From the NCBI RefSeq assembly GCF_019891175.1, contig NZ_CP072600.1, forward strand, positions 5,332,001 through 5,396,000: DNA of 64,000 nt, in the 5' to 3' direction. Numbering within the stretch: position 1 is the stretch's first letter; each line of letters begins with the position of its first letter. This document shows, in pieces, positions 53,092 to 61,062 of this stretch. The notes under the pieces were generated by a model. That model did not search any database. It saw only the letters and a list, made by a program, of their open reading frames with translations, and had not been told where the DNA came from. This DNA is from Leptothermofonsia sichuanensis E412 (GTDB lineage Bacteria; Cyanobacteriota; Cyanobacteriia; Leptolyngbyales; Leptolyngbyaceae). Position numbers and translations under genes: made by a program.

Positions 53092-53556
53092 ATGACGATC
53101 GCCCAACTTTTCGACCTGTCCAACCTGTTTGTTCTACCCTTCTGGGCATTAATGATTTTTCTGCCCAACTGGAGTGTAACCCGCCGGGTGATGGAATCTT
53201 TCATTCCCTTTGTGGTACTGGCAGGGCTATATCTGTACCTCATTTCTGGTACTCTGACGGCTGAAACCGCCCAGGCACTGGCTAACCCCAAACTGGCAGA
53301 CATTGCCCACTTTTTTGGAGACGAACGTGCCGCTGCCACAGGCTGGACCCATTTTCTTGTCATGGATTTATTCGTCGGGCGCTGGGTTTATTGGGAAGGA
53401 CAACGTACTGGAGTCTGGACACTTCACTCCATTGCCCTCTGCCTGTTTGCAGGACCGTTGGGCTTACTCTCCCACATTCTGACAAGCTGGATCAGCCAGA
53501 AATTTCTGTCAAAGCCAGCTTCTGAAACGGTGGAAAATGAGACAGCAGGAGCCTGA
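53092..53556 (+). CDS. ABA4-like (DUF4281) membrane protein
   Basis: A 154-residue protein with four membrane helices. It matches the ABA4 family: LFDLSNLFVLPFWALMIFLP, WSVTRRVMESFIPFVVLAGL, ADIAHFFGDERAAATGWTHF and LVMDLFVGRWVYWEGQRTGV. In plants ABA4 is needed for neoxanthin formation. Cyanobacteria lack neoxanthin, and the role of their homologues is unclear, possibly in carotenoid modification or protection. An AGGAGG sequence lies upstream of the ATG. Confidence 0.9.
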   Translation: MTIAQLFDLSNLFVLPFWALMIFLPNWSVTRRVMESFIPFVVLAGLYLYLISGTLTAETAQALANPKLADIAHFFGDERAAATGWTHFLVMDLFVGRWVYWEGQRTGVWTLHSIALCLFAGPLGLLSHILTSWISQKFLSKPASETVENETAGA

Positions 53557-53775
53557 GGCTGACAGTCTTGAGGGCTGTAATTCTGTAATTTAAGTTGGGT
53601 AGAGCGTCAGCGTAGCTTGCTTCCCGCAGGGTAACTCAACACTTTCAACGGGTCGATGTTGCAAAACCAATGGCTTACTACACGACACTCTAACCCATTC
53701 CTCAAATCAAGCATGGGATCTGTTTAGCGTATATGATTGGTCGATTTGCCCATCCTTGCAATGACTCATCGCGGA
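53557..53775. other. Intergenic with a common cyanobacterial repeat
   Basis: Contains GCGTAGCTTGCTTCCCGCAG at about 53611-53630, a short sequence I recognise as widespread in cyanobacterial genomes. Otherwise nothing is visible in this convergent gap. Confidence 0.5.
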
Positions 53776-54768
53776 TCAATTAATCGCTGACAGTTCCTGA
53801 TTCACTTCCTTCAGATTCGACACGTCTACATCTGGCAGGTCTTGAAATAGCGGTGTGCTGAGATAGCGTTCTCCATAGCTGGGTTGGACAAAGACCACCA
53901 GTTTCCCTGCATTTTCTGGGCGTCTGGCAACCTGAATCGCCGCTGCCAATGCTGCCCCAGAAGAAATGCCCGACAACAGTCCTTCTTCTCGCGCCAAACG
54001 GCGGCCAAAGTCCAGGGCTTCCTCACTACTGATTTGAATCACTTCATCAATTAATTCCAGTTTCAATACCTGGGGCACAAACCCGGCTCCAATTCCCTGG
54101 ATCTTATGGGGTCCCGGTTGCCCCCCGGAGAGGACAGGGCTTTCTTTTGGCTCAACAGCGATCGCCTGAAATGCTGGTTTGCGTTGTTTGAGCACCTCTG
54201 CCACGCCTGTAATCGTGCCACCTGTGCCCACACCGGCAATCAGGATATCAATTTTGCCATCCGTATCTGTCCACAGTTCTTCCGCGGTGGTTTCCCGGTG
54301 AATTTTGGGGTTTGCCGGATTGGCAAACTGTTGCAGCATAAAAGTGTGGGGCACTTGACTGACAATCTCCTCTGCCCGTGCGACTGCTCCTTTCATCCCC
54401 TGTGCTCCCGATGTCAGTTCTAACTGGGCACCATACGCTTTCAGCATTGCCCGTCGCTCCAGGCTCATTGTTTCCGGCATGGTCAGAATCAATCGGTACC
54501 CCTTAGCGGCTGCCACCATTGCCAGTGCAATGCCGGTGTTCCCAGAGGTCGGTTCTACCAGAATGGTTTTTCCGGGTTGAATCAGACCCGCTTCCTCTGC
54601 TGCCTCAACCATACTGACACCAATCCGGTCTTTGACCGATGCCGCCGGATTAAATCCTTCCAGTTTAGCGACCACCTCCGCCACACACCCTTCTACCTGA
54701 GGAATGCGATTTAGCCGCACCAGTGGGGTTCTGCCAATTAGTTCCGTGATGTTGTTTGCAATATGCAT
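53776..54768 (-). CDS. cysK: Cysteine synthase A (O-acetylserine sulfhydrylase)
   Basis: Pyridoxal-phosphate enzyme that converts O-acetylserine and sulfide to cysteine. The internal aldimine Lys lies in [20 protein letters not shown]; the substrate loop is [20 protein letters not shown]; and the phosphate-binding loop is [36 protein letters not shown] is also typical. The 330-residue length is normal for CysK. It acts downstream of the cysE product encoded at 21939. Monocistronic, with a 5' leader rich in AT (TTACGGTAAACCGATAG). Confidence 0.95.
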   Translation of the reverse strand: MHIANNITELIGRTPLVRLNRIPQVEGCVAEVVAKLEGFNPAASVKDRIGVSMVEAAEEAGLIQPGKTILVEPTSGNTGIALAMVAAAKGYRLILTMPETMSLERRAMLKAYGAQLELTSGAQGMKGAVARAEEIVSQVPHTFMLQQFANPANPKIHRETTAEELWTDTDGKIDILIAGVGTGGTITGVAEVLKQRKPAFQAIAVEPKESPVLSGGQPGPHKIQGIGAGFVPQVLKLELIDEVIQISSEEALDFGRRLAREEGLLSGISSGAALAAAIQVARRPENAGKLVVFVQPSYGERYLSTPLFQDLPDVDVSNLKEVNQELSAIN

Positions 54769-54901
54769 AGGCTACTCCGTACAGGGAAAGGATGATGGCT
54801 ATCCACAGGTTACTCAGCGGAACTGAATTTCAAGGGACTATCATTCAGTGTATTACGGTAAACCGATAGAGTTTAGGGATTTAATTCAGACTTAAGAAAA
54901 T

Positions 54902-54965
54902 GTTTCAGGAATCCAGCGTTTCAGGAATCCAGCGTTTCAGGAATCCAGCGTTTCAGGAATCCAGC
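54902..54965. repeat. 16-bp tandem repeat, four units, overlapping a stop codon
   Basis: Four copies of GTTTCAGGAATCCAGC. On the minus strand this unit contains the last codons and TGA of the gene at 54953, so the array is made from duplications of that gene's 3' end just past its stop. Confidence 0.8.
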
Positions 54966-55228
54966 GCACGAAATTCATCAATCGTCAGCGACACCACAAA
55001 CTCATCGGGAATTACCCGCACCAACCAGCGATCGCCCGACCTCGCCTTAGACAGTTCTTCCTTGCCGCACACGATGCCTGTTTTGCCAACCAGATAGCTT
55101 GGTTGCAAAATCTCTACCCGATCGCCCACCTGAATCGTCTCTGATTGATGCAACTCAAGACCCTCTCGCCAACTCTTTCTATTCTGAGGTGCTTGAGCAA
55201 AAAAATAACTATTCCGCAAGCTAAACAA
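54953..55228 (-). CDS. Small KOW-like hypothetical protein, 91 aa
   Basis: The central part (IQVGDRVEILQPSYLVGKTG, then IVCGKEELSKA and DRWLVRVIPDEFVVSLTIDE) resembles a KOW/SH3-type beta barrel, as in proteins that contact RNA or other proteins. The first 25 residues are Gln/Asn-rich and variable. It ends within the 16-bp tandem array at 54902. No named family. The start could also be further in, but no better ribosome binding site is visible. Confidence 0.6.
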   Translation of the reverse strand: MFSLRNSYFFAQAPQNRKSWREGLELHQSETIQVGDRVEILQPSYLVGKTGIVCGKEELSKARSGDRWLVRVIPDEFVVSLTIDEFRALDS

Positions 55229-55277
55229 CTTTTAACCTGAACTTAATCTCAGGAATTCATCATACATCACTCAAACC

Positions 55278-55367
55278 ATAGCGTTTCTCCCTTGAGTGCG
55301 GTACGGGAGTGTGAGTACAGCGGGGTATCCGCCCCCTCACTGTATCTCACACCCCTGAGGGCTATAT
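55278..55367 (+). repeat. C-family repeat
   Basis: ATAGCGTTTCTCCCTTGAGT at the left and CACACCCCTGAGGGCTATAT at the right, with inner inverted GTGTGAGTACAGCGGGGTA and CCCCCTCACTGTATCTCAC. Inverse orientation relative to 50095-50203. Confidence 0.7.
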
Positions 55368-55767
55368 TCGCTTTTTGCCCACCGATCTCTGAAGTAATCA
55401 CGAGAAAACGCAATGCGCAACCACCTGATAGCCGAAATTCTCCCTGTCTGGTTGATCGGAAGGGCATTAACTGAACAGATCCTCCCAGGCTTCAAGAATC
55501 CGGCGAGTGTTGTGCACCGGGTAAAAGAGGTCAGGGAATGGCTCTATGCTATCTGTGGTGAAGTTTCAGGTGATAAAATTGCCCTTCCTAATGCCGTCTC
55601 AATTAACCTGCTGTGCGAGCATCCAGTGCGCCCTCACCCTGAATCCCTCTCCCAAAACTGGAAGAGGGACTTCAACCCTTTTTCACTCCCCTTCTCCCAG
55701 GTTTGGGAGAAGGGGTTGGGGGATGAGGGCTGGGTGGATCTTCCAAAAAAGGTTTCTTGAATATGCA
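55368..55767. other. 400-base region with an interspersed hairpin repeat
   Basis: An open frame at 55413-55760 runs from unique sequence into an interspersed C-rich repeat at 55630-55733. That repeat contains hairpins CCCTCTCCC/GGAAGAGGG and CCCCTTCTCCC with GGGAGAAGGGG at 55688-55715. The translated peptide looks like repeat-encoded filler and I do not call it a gene, although the first 60 residues could be a relic. Confidence 0.5.
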
Positions 55768-56127
55768 CTAAGGAGAGGGTCTGAGGCGATCGGAGATAGC
55801 AGCAGAACTGATTCCATCCGGTAAAATTGCGCCTTGCAGACATGCATGCCTCAGGATCGCTTCGTTCAGGTTTGCGTTGCTGAAGTTTGCCTTTGACAGA
55901 TTGGCCCCACTCAAATTGGTGGTGGTTAAATTGGCTCCAGTCAAATTCGCTGCGGTCAAATTCGCATTTGCCAGATTCGCGCGGGTCAGGTTTGCCTTAG
56001 TCAGATCAGCACCGCTCAGGTCAACCCCCCTCAGGTTCATATTTCTCAGATTGGCTGCCATCAAATTCAGATTTCTGAAATCTCTTTGCCCGGCGGCATA
56101 ACGGCTTAAAAGCTCCTGGATATTCAT
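55768..56127 (-). CDS. Pentapeptide repeat protein, 119 aa
   Basis: About fifteen tandem A(N/D)Lxx units (LSGADLTKANLTRANLANAN in the middle) form a right-handed quadrilateral beta helix. A short N-terminal helix ([19 protein letters not shown]) resembles other cyanobacterial pentapeptide proteins. Its ATG overlaps the stop of rpsU (TGATG), with AGGAGAAGG in the end of rpsU as ribosome binding site. Translational coupling with a ribosomal protein gene is unusual for this family. The function of the protein is unknown. Confidence 0.85.
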   Translation of the reverse strand: MNIQELLSRYAAGQRDFRNLNLMAANLRNMNLRGVDLSGADLTKANLTRANLANANLTAANLTGANLTTTNLSGANLSKANFSNANLNEAILRHACLQGAILPDGISSAAISDRLRPSP

Positions 56128-56309
56128 CAAGACCTTCTCCTGCGCTGCTTGTGCTTAGCAATAGCCTTTCGCTTACGTTTTTCAATTGGTGTTTCAAAAT
56201 GACGATGTTTTCTCATGTCTGGGAAAATTTCCGCTTTAGAAACAACACGCTTGAACCGTCGTAAAGCTGACTCAATTCCTTCATCTTCGCCAAGAATTAC
56301 TTGAGCCAT
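56127..56309 (-). CDS. rpsU: Ribosomal protein S21
   Basis: 60 residues, matching bS21: [20 protein letters not shown], then [20 protein letters not shown] and a terminal Arg-rich end. It is often found downstream of an RNA-binding protein (rbp) gene in cyanobacteria, and here rbp is on the same strand upstream at 56564. The rbp-rpsU gap of about 250 bases is occupied by S- and B-family repeats. The stop overlaps the start of the pentapeptide gene. Confidence 0.95.
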   Translation of the reverse strand: MAQVILGEDEGIESALRRFKRVVSKAEIFPDMRKHRHFETPIEKRKRKAIAKHKQRRRRS

Positions 56310-56337
56310 TCTGTCTCCTTCGTCAGTGAACTGAACT

Positions 56338-56473
56338 TAAAGCCTATCCGAAAAGCCCCAACGGCCAAAGCTCGAACCCAGACTGAGGAAGTTTTCGGAT
56401 AGGCTTTTAGTCTGCTTTGTGTCTTTGTGGTTCAACCTGAAACTGGCGGGTTATTTTCGGCAACCCCCACTAG
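56338..56473. repeat. S-family element next to a B-family half
   Basis: The S element spans 56338-56410 (TAAAGCCTATCCGAAAAGCC to TTTTCGGATAGGCTTTTAG). It is followed by the B-family right part in inverted orientation (TGTGTCTTTGTGGTTCAACC, then GGCGGGTTATTTTCGGCAAC and CCCCACTAG). The other B arm is missing, so this is again S inserted in or joined to B. Confidence 0.75.
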
Positions 56474-56563
56474 TTCTTGATATGCCTGAAAAAGGGCAAA
56501 CTCCTTGCCTGCTCCGGAAGACTACAGAGTTACGAAGAGTTATGATGCCTGGTTGCCCGATCC

Positions 56564-56869
56564 CTAGTAGCGTCGAGAAGAGCGATTATTGTTTGACCAG
56601 TTACCGCCTCCTGAAGGTTTCCTTTCTTCACGGGGTCTTGCCTTGTTCACCTTCAGGTCACGCCCCATCCATTCAGCTCCGTCTAAGGCTTCGATCGCAG
56701 AGTCTTCCTCTGCTTCGGTTTCCATTTCTACAAAAGCGAAGCCTCTCATACGTCCCGTCTCCCGATCAGTCGGCAATTGAATCCGCTTGACAGTTCCGTA
56801 TTCTCCAAAAGCCTGAGTCAGATCACCCTCAGTGACCTCGTAGGACAAATTTCCGACATAAATAGACAT
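56564..56869 (-). CDS. RNA-binding protein, Rbp type (single RRM)
   Basis: A 101-residue protein with one RRM. RNP2 is SIYVGNLSYEVTEGDL and RNP1 is RMRGFAFVEMETEAEEDSAI. The Gly/Asn/Ser-rich tail (SGGGNWSNNNRSSRRY) is like cold-induced cyanobacterial Rbp proteins. The start at 56869 follows GGAG at 6 bases; the ATG at 56875 overlaps that site. In other cyanobacteria the rbp-rpsU pair is cold regulated and cotranscribed; the gap here contains repeats, so cotranscription is uncertain. Confidence 0.92.
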   Translation of the reverse strand: MSIYVGNLSYEVTEGDLTQAFGEYGTVKRIQLPTDRETGRMRGFAFVEMETEAEEDSAIEALDGAEWMGRDLKVNKARPREERKPSGGGNWSNNNRSSRRY

Positions 56870-57160
56870 AATCATCTCCAGAATCAGAGCGTGCAGAGAG
56901 TTAGATTCGGAGAAATGCGTATGAAACGAATTACACAGCCGAAAATAATCTGTGCTAGTAGCCTAGCACAGGATGTCCAAAGACTGTTGCTGAACTGGGT
57001 CGATCAATTCATTTGCGGCAATATCGTTCATAATAAAGGCACCTGCTCAAGCTTTTACGTTTCTTATCTACAACCGTGAGTTTGGATCCTGGGTGGAGCA
57101 AGGAACTGCCTGGGACAAGCACCCATTTTTAAGAAAATTCTTTCAAAGAGAGGTTGGGCT

Positions 57161-58108
57161 GTGAATGTAAGCCAAGATATGGTCCGAACCTATTTACTTG
57201 AAATTGCTCAAATCCCTCTACTGACAAAAGACCAGGAAGTCATCTATGGTAGGCAAGTTCAGCAAATGATGGCCCTAAGGGGGATACGAGAAACTTTGAC
57301 AAAGAGGGCAGGTTGCGAACCAAGTACGGCTGTATGGGCACAGGAAGCTAACCTGGAGGAGGACGAGTTAACCGCTGTTCTGGCGAGTGGACAGCGGGCA
57401 AAGCACAAAATGGTTGAGGCAAACCTGCGCCTGGTGGTTTCTGTCGCCCAAAAATATCAGAGACGGGGTGTCGAGCTGTTAGATTTAATTCAGGAAGGAA
57501 CCCTGGGCTTGGAGCGTGGCATTGAAAAGTTTGATCCCCTACAAGGTTATAAGGTATCGACCTATGTTTACTGGTGGATTCGTCAGGGGATAACCCGTGC
57601 GATCGCCTATCAGGGTCGCACCATCCGTATCCCTATTCATGTTTATGATCGGCTGAGTAAAATTCGGCAAACTCAAAGACACCTGTCTCAGCAACTTGGG
57701 CGGAAGGCAACCCCATCAGAAATTGCCACGGTCTTAGAGTTAGAGATTTCTAAGGTCAGGGACTGTTTGGTCATAACCCGCCAACCCATTTCGTTGGAAA
57801 TTCGATTTGGTGAGAATCAGGAAACAGAATTAGTAGAGTGGTTGAAAGATGACGGCCCCTCCCCTGAAGACTACACGACAACGGAGGCGCTACGTCATGA
57901 TATCCAAAAATTACTGGCAGAACTGCCTTTGCGTCAGCAGGAAGTGATTATGTTGCGCTTTGGCCTAGCGGGAAATGAGGCGCAAAGTTTACAGGAAATT
58001 GGTGAACGACTGGGGTTGAGCCGTGAACGGGTCCGTCAAATTGAAAATCAAGCTTTGACTCGCCTGCGTCGAAACCGGAATCAAGTCCGGGAATATCTGG
58101 TGATTTGA
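57161..58108 (+). CDS. Group 2 sigma-70 factor
   Basis: A 315-residue alternative sigma factor of the primary-like group 2. Region 1.2 is DMVRTYLLEIAQIPLLTKDQ. Regions 2.1 to 2.4 run from LVVSVAQKYQRRGVELLDLI to YKVSTYVYWWIRQGITRAIA, the -10 recognition helix. Region 3 follows, and region 4.2 is SLQEIGERLGLSRERVRQIE with ALTRLRRNR. It lacks the long region 1.1 of RpoD/SigA. Cyanobacteria have several of these for carbon, nitrogen, light or heat responses, and which one this is cannot be told. The start is a GTG with GAGAGG about 8 bases upstream. Confidence 0.93.
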   Translation: MNVSQDMVRTYLLEIAQIPLLTKDQEVIYGRQVQQMMALRGIRETLTKRAGCEPSTAVWAQEANLEEDELTAVLASGQRAKHKMVEANLRLVVSVAQKYQRRGVELLDLIQEGTLGLERGIEKFDPLQGYKVSTYVYWWIRQGITRAIAYQGRTIRIPIHVYDRLSKIRQTQRHLSQQLGRKATPSEIATVLELEISKVRDCLVITRQPISLEIRFGENQETELVEWLKDDGPSPEDYTTTEALRHDIQKLLAELPLRQQEVIMLRFGLAGNEAQSLQEIGERLGLSRERVRQIENQALTRLRRNRNQVREYLVI

Positions 58109-58221
58109 AAGAATTGTGTTGAATTTGAAAGAACTGTGTTGATTCGTAACAGATTAGACATAAATCTATGGCGAGTTGAGAAAAAATGGGAATATAAAAA
58201 AATCCTTAAGAAGGAAGACTT

Positions 58222-58458
58222 ATGGTGACTGCCAGAATGATGCAACAGCTTTGGGCTGTAATCGAGTCTACTCAAGTCAGCACACTGCTTCAGTTTGATG
58301 ATGCGGCTCTAGTCCAGCTACTGCTCAATCGGTTCAAGACTCAGCAAGCCATTGATGCCCAAGCCGCTAACAGCCTTAACTGCTACATTCACTCAAAACT
58401 TCCTTTAATTCGGGATATCGCGGAAGGAAAACTAACGATTGGTCAGGGCAGTCGTTAA
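58222..58458 (+). CDS. Small hypothetical protein, 78 aa
   Basis: AAGGA lies 8 bases before the ATG. The sequence is helical and hydrophilic (QLWAVIESTQVSTLLQFDDA, then LLNRFKTQQAIDAQAANSL). The family is not recognised. It lies 113 bases downstream of the sigma factor gene in the same direction, separated by a 19-bp imperfect direct repeat (TTGAAAGAATTGTGTTGAA). Confidence 0.6.
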   Translation: MVTARMMQQLWAVIESTQVSTLLQFDDAALVQLLLNRFKTQQAIDAQAANSLNCYIHSKLPLIRDIAEGKLTIGQGSR

Positions 58459-58514
58459 GATTAAGACCAGCGATCGCCCTTTTCCAGATATCCCCACTGG
58501 ATGTCACTCTCATC

Positions 58515-58790
58515 ATGAACCACTGGCTAACCATTGCCCTGACCGCATATTTCATCGGAGCCGTGATTGAGGGGGTTAATGCGGCCAGTCAGCTAACTAG
58601 CTCAGTGGCCGATCTGGACGCAGAGACAGAAAATGCAGAGACAGAAAATGAGGAGCCACCGTCTTCCACTGCGGAGCCATCGGGCGAGTGGCAGGTGTTT
58701 GCGGTGATTGCAGGTGTCAGCCTTTGTGGGGCGTTCCTGTGGCCCTGCCGCCTGATCCACCGCTCTATCAAGGGCGATCAAACCATCTAG
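58515..58790 (+). CDS. Small membrane protein, 91 aa
   Basis: Two hydrophobic segments (LTIALTAYFIGAVIEGV near the start and VFAVIAGVSLCGAFLWPC toward the end) flank an acidic low-complexity stretch (DAETENAETENEEPPSST). It lies in the same direction as, and 56 bases after, the preceding small gene. No family recognised and a weak ribosome binding site. Confidence 0.55.
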   Translation: MNHWLTIALTAYFIGAVIEGVNAASQLTSSVADLDAETENAETENEEPPSSTAEPSGEWQVFAVIAGVSLCGAFLWPCRLIHRSIKGDQTI

Positions 58791-58827
58791 AGAAAAATAG
58801 CACTGAATTAAGCCAGACACGATGGCT

Positions 58828-58862
58828 AAGATCTCCAACTTCTTGAAGAAGTTGGAGATCTT
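58828..58862. repeat. Perfect 17-bp-arm palindrome
   Basis: AAGATCTCCAACTTCTT and AAGAAGTTGGAGATCTT around a single G. It lies between convergent genes, where it may act as a bidirectional terminator; after the right arm the plus strand reads TAACC and shows no T-run beyond TTT. Confidence 0.7.
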
Positions 58863-58974
58863 TAACCTCTTATATCAATCAACTAACAACTTTTCCTGTC
58901 CTCTATCCCCTGTCCCCTGCTATACAAGGTGCTATACAAGGAAGAGGGCAGCTTGACCTGGAAGCCGCCTGGGG

Positions 58975-59655
58975 TTACTGGCAAATCTTGAGCATTTCGT
59001 TCCCGCCCCGCTGTAGTTCATAGGAAACTTTTTGAATCTCCCAGGTATAACCCATTGCCTCTAAGCGTTCCAAAGTGGGCTTTAGATGTTGTGAGCGGTT
59101 CAACCTCAGGGTCAGTAATGGGAAAATCCGGACTTCCTGACAAACCCTCAACATTTCGCCAATAGAGTGAAAATGAAAATCTGCATCGAAATGATCGGAG
59201 TAAAGAAAAAGAAAATGGGAACAAAGCCCCAGGTCGTACTCCCGATCGCCATCGATTAAACCGGGTAGTTCGCCCACCTGATAGCGTTTTTGAGCTTTCC
59301 CCACTTCATAATCCCGACAGAAAATATCCAGTGATTGCTGGCGATTTCTTCTCAGTCCTTCTGGTGAACCATGATAGGTCCAGACCCAGTCATCTGGCGT
59401 AGCTTTGATTTGCTGAATAATGTCATCAACAACGTGATTGAATCGGTTCCTGATTTGAGTGGTGGACAGTGCATAAATTGGATCAACGGATGTAATCTTG
59501 TAGCCCAGTTTTGTGCCTTCAGCATTGAAACTGGCTGGACCATCTGCAACTCCCAAAATCCGTTTCTGAAGATCCTGCCTGGTGAGATTAAACATTTGAA
59601 CGTATTCATCGAGCGATCGTCCAAATGGCACAACCTTCTCCAATTGAATCGCCAT
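58975..59655 (-). CDS. Methyltransferase-like protein, 226 aa
   Basis: The segment ILGVADGPASFNAEGTKLGY near residue 33 resembles motif I (nucleotide/SAM-binding loop) of a class I methyltransferase. YDLGLCSHFLFLYSDHF resembles motif IV, and MLRVCQEVRIFPLLTLR a following strand. It is compatible with a family of small cyanobacterial SAM-dependent methyltransferase-like proteins of unknown substrate. The N-terminal block EKVVPFGRSLDEYVQMFNLT is distinctive. AAGGTGG lies 7 bases before the ATG. Single gene. Confidence 0.7.
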   Translation of the reverse strand: MAIQLEKVVPFGRSLDEYVQMFNLTRQDLQKRILGVADGPASFNAEGTKLGYKITSVDPIYALSTTQIRNRFNHVVDDIIQQIKATPDDWVWTYHGSPEGLRRNRQQSLDIFCRDYEVGKAQKRYQVGELPGLIDGDREYDLGLCSHFLFLYSDHFDADFHFHSIGEMLRVCQEVRIFPLLTLRLNRSQHLKPTLERLEAMGYTWEIQKVSYELQRGGNEMLKICQ

Positions 59656-59953
59656 TGAATGCCACCTTCAAATTTTCCTGACGGAACACCAGACAGTCAT
59701 AGAACAACAAAAGGGTTTAAGCCCCTCGTCCTAACCGATAGAGCGACTGGTATAGTTTTCACCGGCTTCATCGGTAAACCATCCAACCGCGATATATCAC
59801 CTTCCTGACTCCAATGACTGGGCTTTCGTTGTTCAGTATTTCGGATAGACTTTAAAACTGACCAGATGGAGTTTCTGTTTCGTCAAGTGATGCACGTTTT
59901 TTAGGGAAGAAAAATATCCCTGGGGGCTGTGACACCTACGTTACAAACTGATT
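59656..59953. other. 300-base intergenic region with repeat fragments
   Basis: A T-family right-end fragment at about 59667-59690 (CTTCAAATTTTCCTGACGGA) and a short S-family end (TCGGATAGACTTTAAAA) at about 59841-59857. No gene. Confidence 0.5.
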
Positions 59954-60157
59954 ATGAATTCATCCAACTCGGTTAATCAGGAAAGTTTGGGTTCAGACAA
60001 GCTGAATCCAGAAATGTTAATCACAAGCTATGAGATGGCTGTACTGTCTACCCTGTTTGAGCAGGGAGACTCGGTTAAAGTGGCTGAACTGGCTAAACAG
60101 TGGGGCTATCAATCAGAATTTCTCCACGCCATCTGGAAGGAAATTCATGCCCGATAA
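59954..60157 (+). CDS. Small hypothetical protein, 67 aa
   Basis: A short open frame whose C-terminal half (SVKVAELAKQWGYQSEFLHA) looks like a helix-turn-helix or a helix pair. No ribosome binding site is clear, and the N-terminus is Ser/Asn-rich. It converges on the ABC permease gene. Plausible but weak. Confidence 0.35.
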   Translation: MNSSNSVNQESLGSDKLNPEMLITSYEMAVLSTLFEQGDSVKVAELAKQWGYQSEFLHAIWKEIHAR

Positions 60158-60172
60158 CTTATGTCCGATAAT

Positions 60173-61054
60173 TCAGGTCAGCGCCCGGCGCAGTCTGGGC
60201 TGAATGCTGAGTAAAATGACCACAGCAAAACTGAATAGAACCAGTAGTGACGCGCCCAGGGTTACTTCGCCCCAGGGTGCCTGCATCACAACACTGTTCA
60301 AAGACCAATCCTCGTGCAGGTAGATATAGCGAATTGGCTCGATCGCGTAACTGAGGGGATTTAGCGTTGCTACCCATTGCAACCAGCGGGGCATGAAGGA
60401 AAGAGGCACCAGGGCAGTGCTGGCAAATAGCAGCGGCAGATTGGTGACAAAAATTACGGCAATCAGCTCAATGTGACCGGGTAAGGAGAAGGCAAGCCCC
60501 AGACTGAGGGCAGTCACCCCCACCACCAGCAGCAACACAATCAGCGCCATCAGCCCCAGTCCCAGGACATCGGGTAGTCCAGCGCCTAAAAAGGCACTCA
60601 TAATCACGATCGCCGCTGTCTGGATCAAACTCATCACCGTAATAAAGATGGCAGATGCCGCCACAATGGAATAGCGAGATGACAGGGGCGCCACCAGGAG
60701 CCGATTCAGGAAGCCAAATTCCCGGTCAAACATGACCGGCAAGCCCGCATTCAGAGCGCCGCCAAACGCCGTAAAGACAATCACCCCCGCCCCCAGGAAT
60801 TGCCCGTAGTTAACGTTGTTGCCAAACAGGCCTTGAGGCGCATTCTGAAACAATGCTCCAAATAAAACCAGCCACATCAATGGTTGAATTATTCCAGCCA
60901 CCAGGGTGGAGGGTCGTCGTTGAAGCTGAATAAACAGTCGTCGAGTAAGGGCAAGGGTTTCTTGAAGAAAATCACTGAATGGGCTGGCAGAGTCCGGTTT
61001 CTGAGCAACGGCAACTTTTCCATTGAGGGTGGGCGGTGTAATGGTGCTACTCAT
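60173..61054 (-). CDS. ABC-2 type transporter permease (DrrB-like)
   Basis: A 293-residue membrane protein with six helices in the ABC-2 arrangement. It has LFIQLQRRPSTLVAGIIQPL, TAFGGALNAGLPVMFDREFG (the conserved segment before FLNRLLVAP) and FMPRWLQWVATLNPLSYAIE near the end. Its start lies 8 bases after the ATPase gene stop, and its ribosome binding site GAGG is within the ATPase 3' end. The pair forms an exporter of unknown substrate. DrrAB-type exporters carry drugs or polyketide/lipid products. Confidence 0.88.
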   Translation of the reverse strand: MSSTITPPTLNGKVAVAQKPDSASPFSDFLQETLALTRRLFIQLQRRPSTLVAGIIQPLMWLVLFGALFQNAPQGLFGNNVNYGQFLGAGVIVFTAFGGALNAGLPVMFDREFGFLNRLLVAPLSSRYSIVAASAIFITVMSLIQTAAIVIMSAFLGAGLPDVLGLGLMALIVLLLVVGVTALSLGLAFSLPGHIELIAVIFVTNLPLLFASTALVPLSFMPRWLQWVATLNPLSYAIEPIRYIYLHEDWSLNSVVMQAPWGEVTLGASLLVLFSFAVVILLSIQPRLRRALT

Positions 61055-61062
61055 AGGTTCTC

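Noticed and set aside
54902-54965. Possible CRISPR-like array
   Set aside because: The 16-bp units are strictly tandem with no spacers, and there are no cas genes in the window.
55413-55760. 115-residue open frame
   Set aside because: Its second half is translated from an interspersed C-rich hairpin repeat, and the first half is unrecognised with no ribosome binding site.
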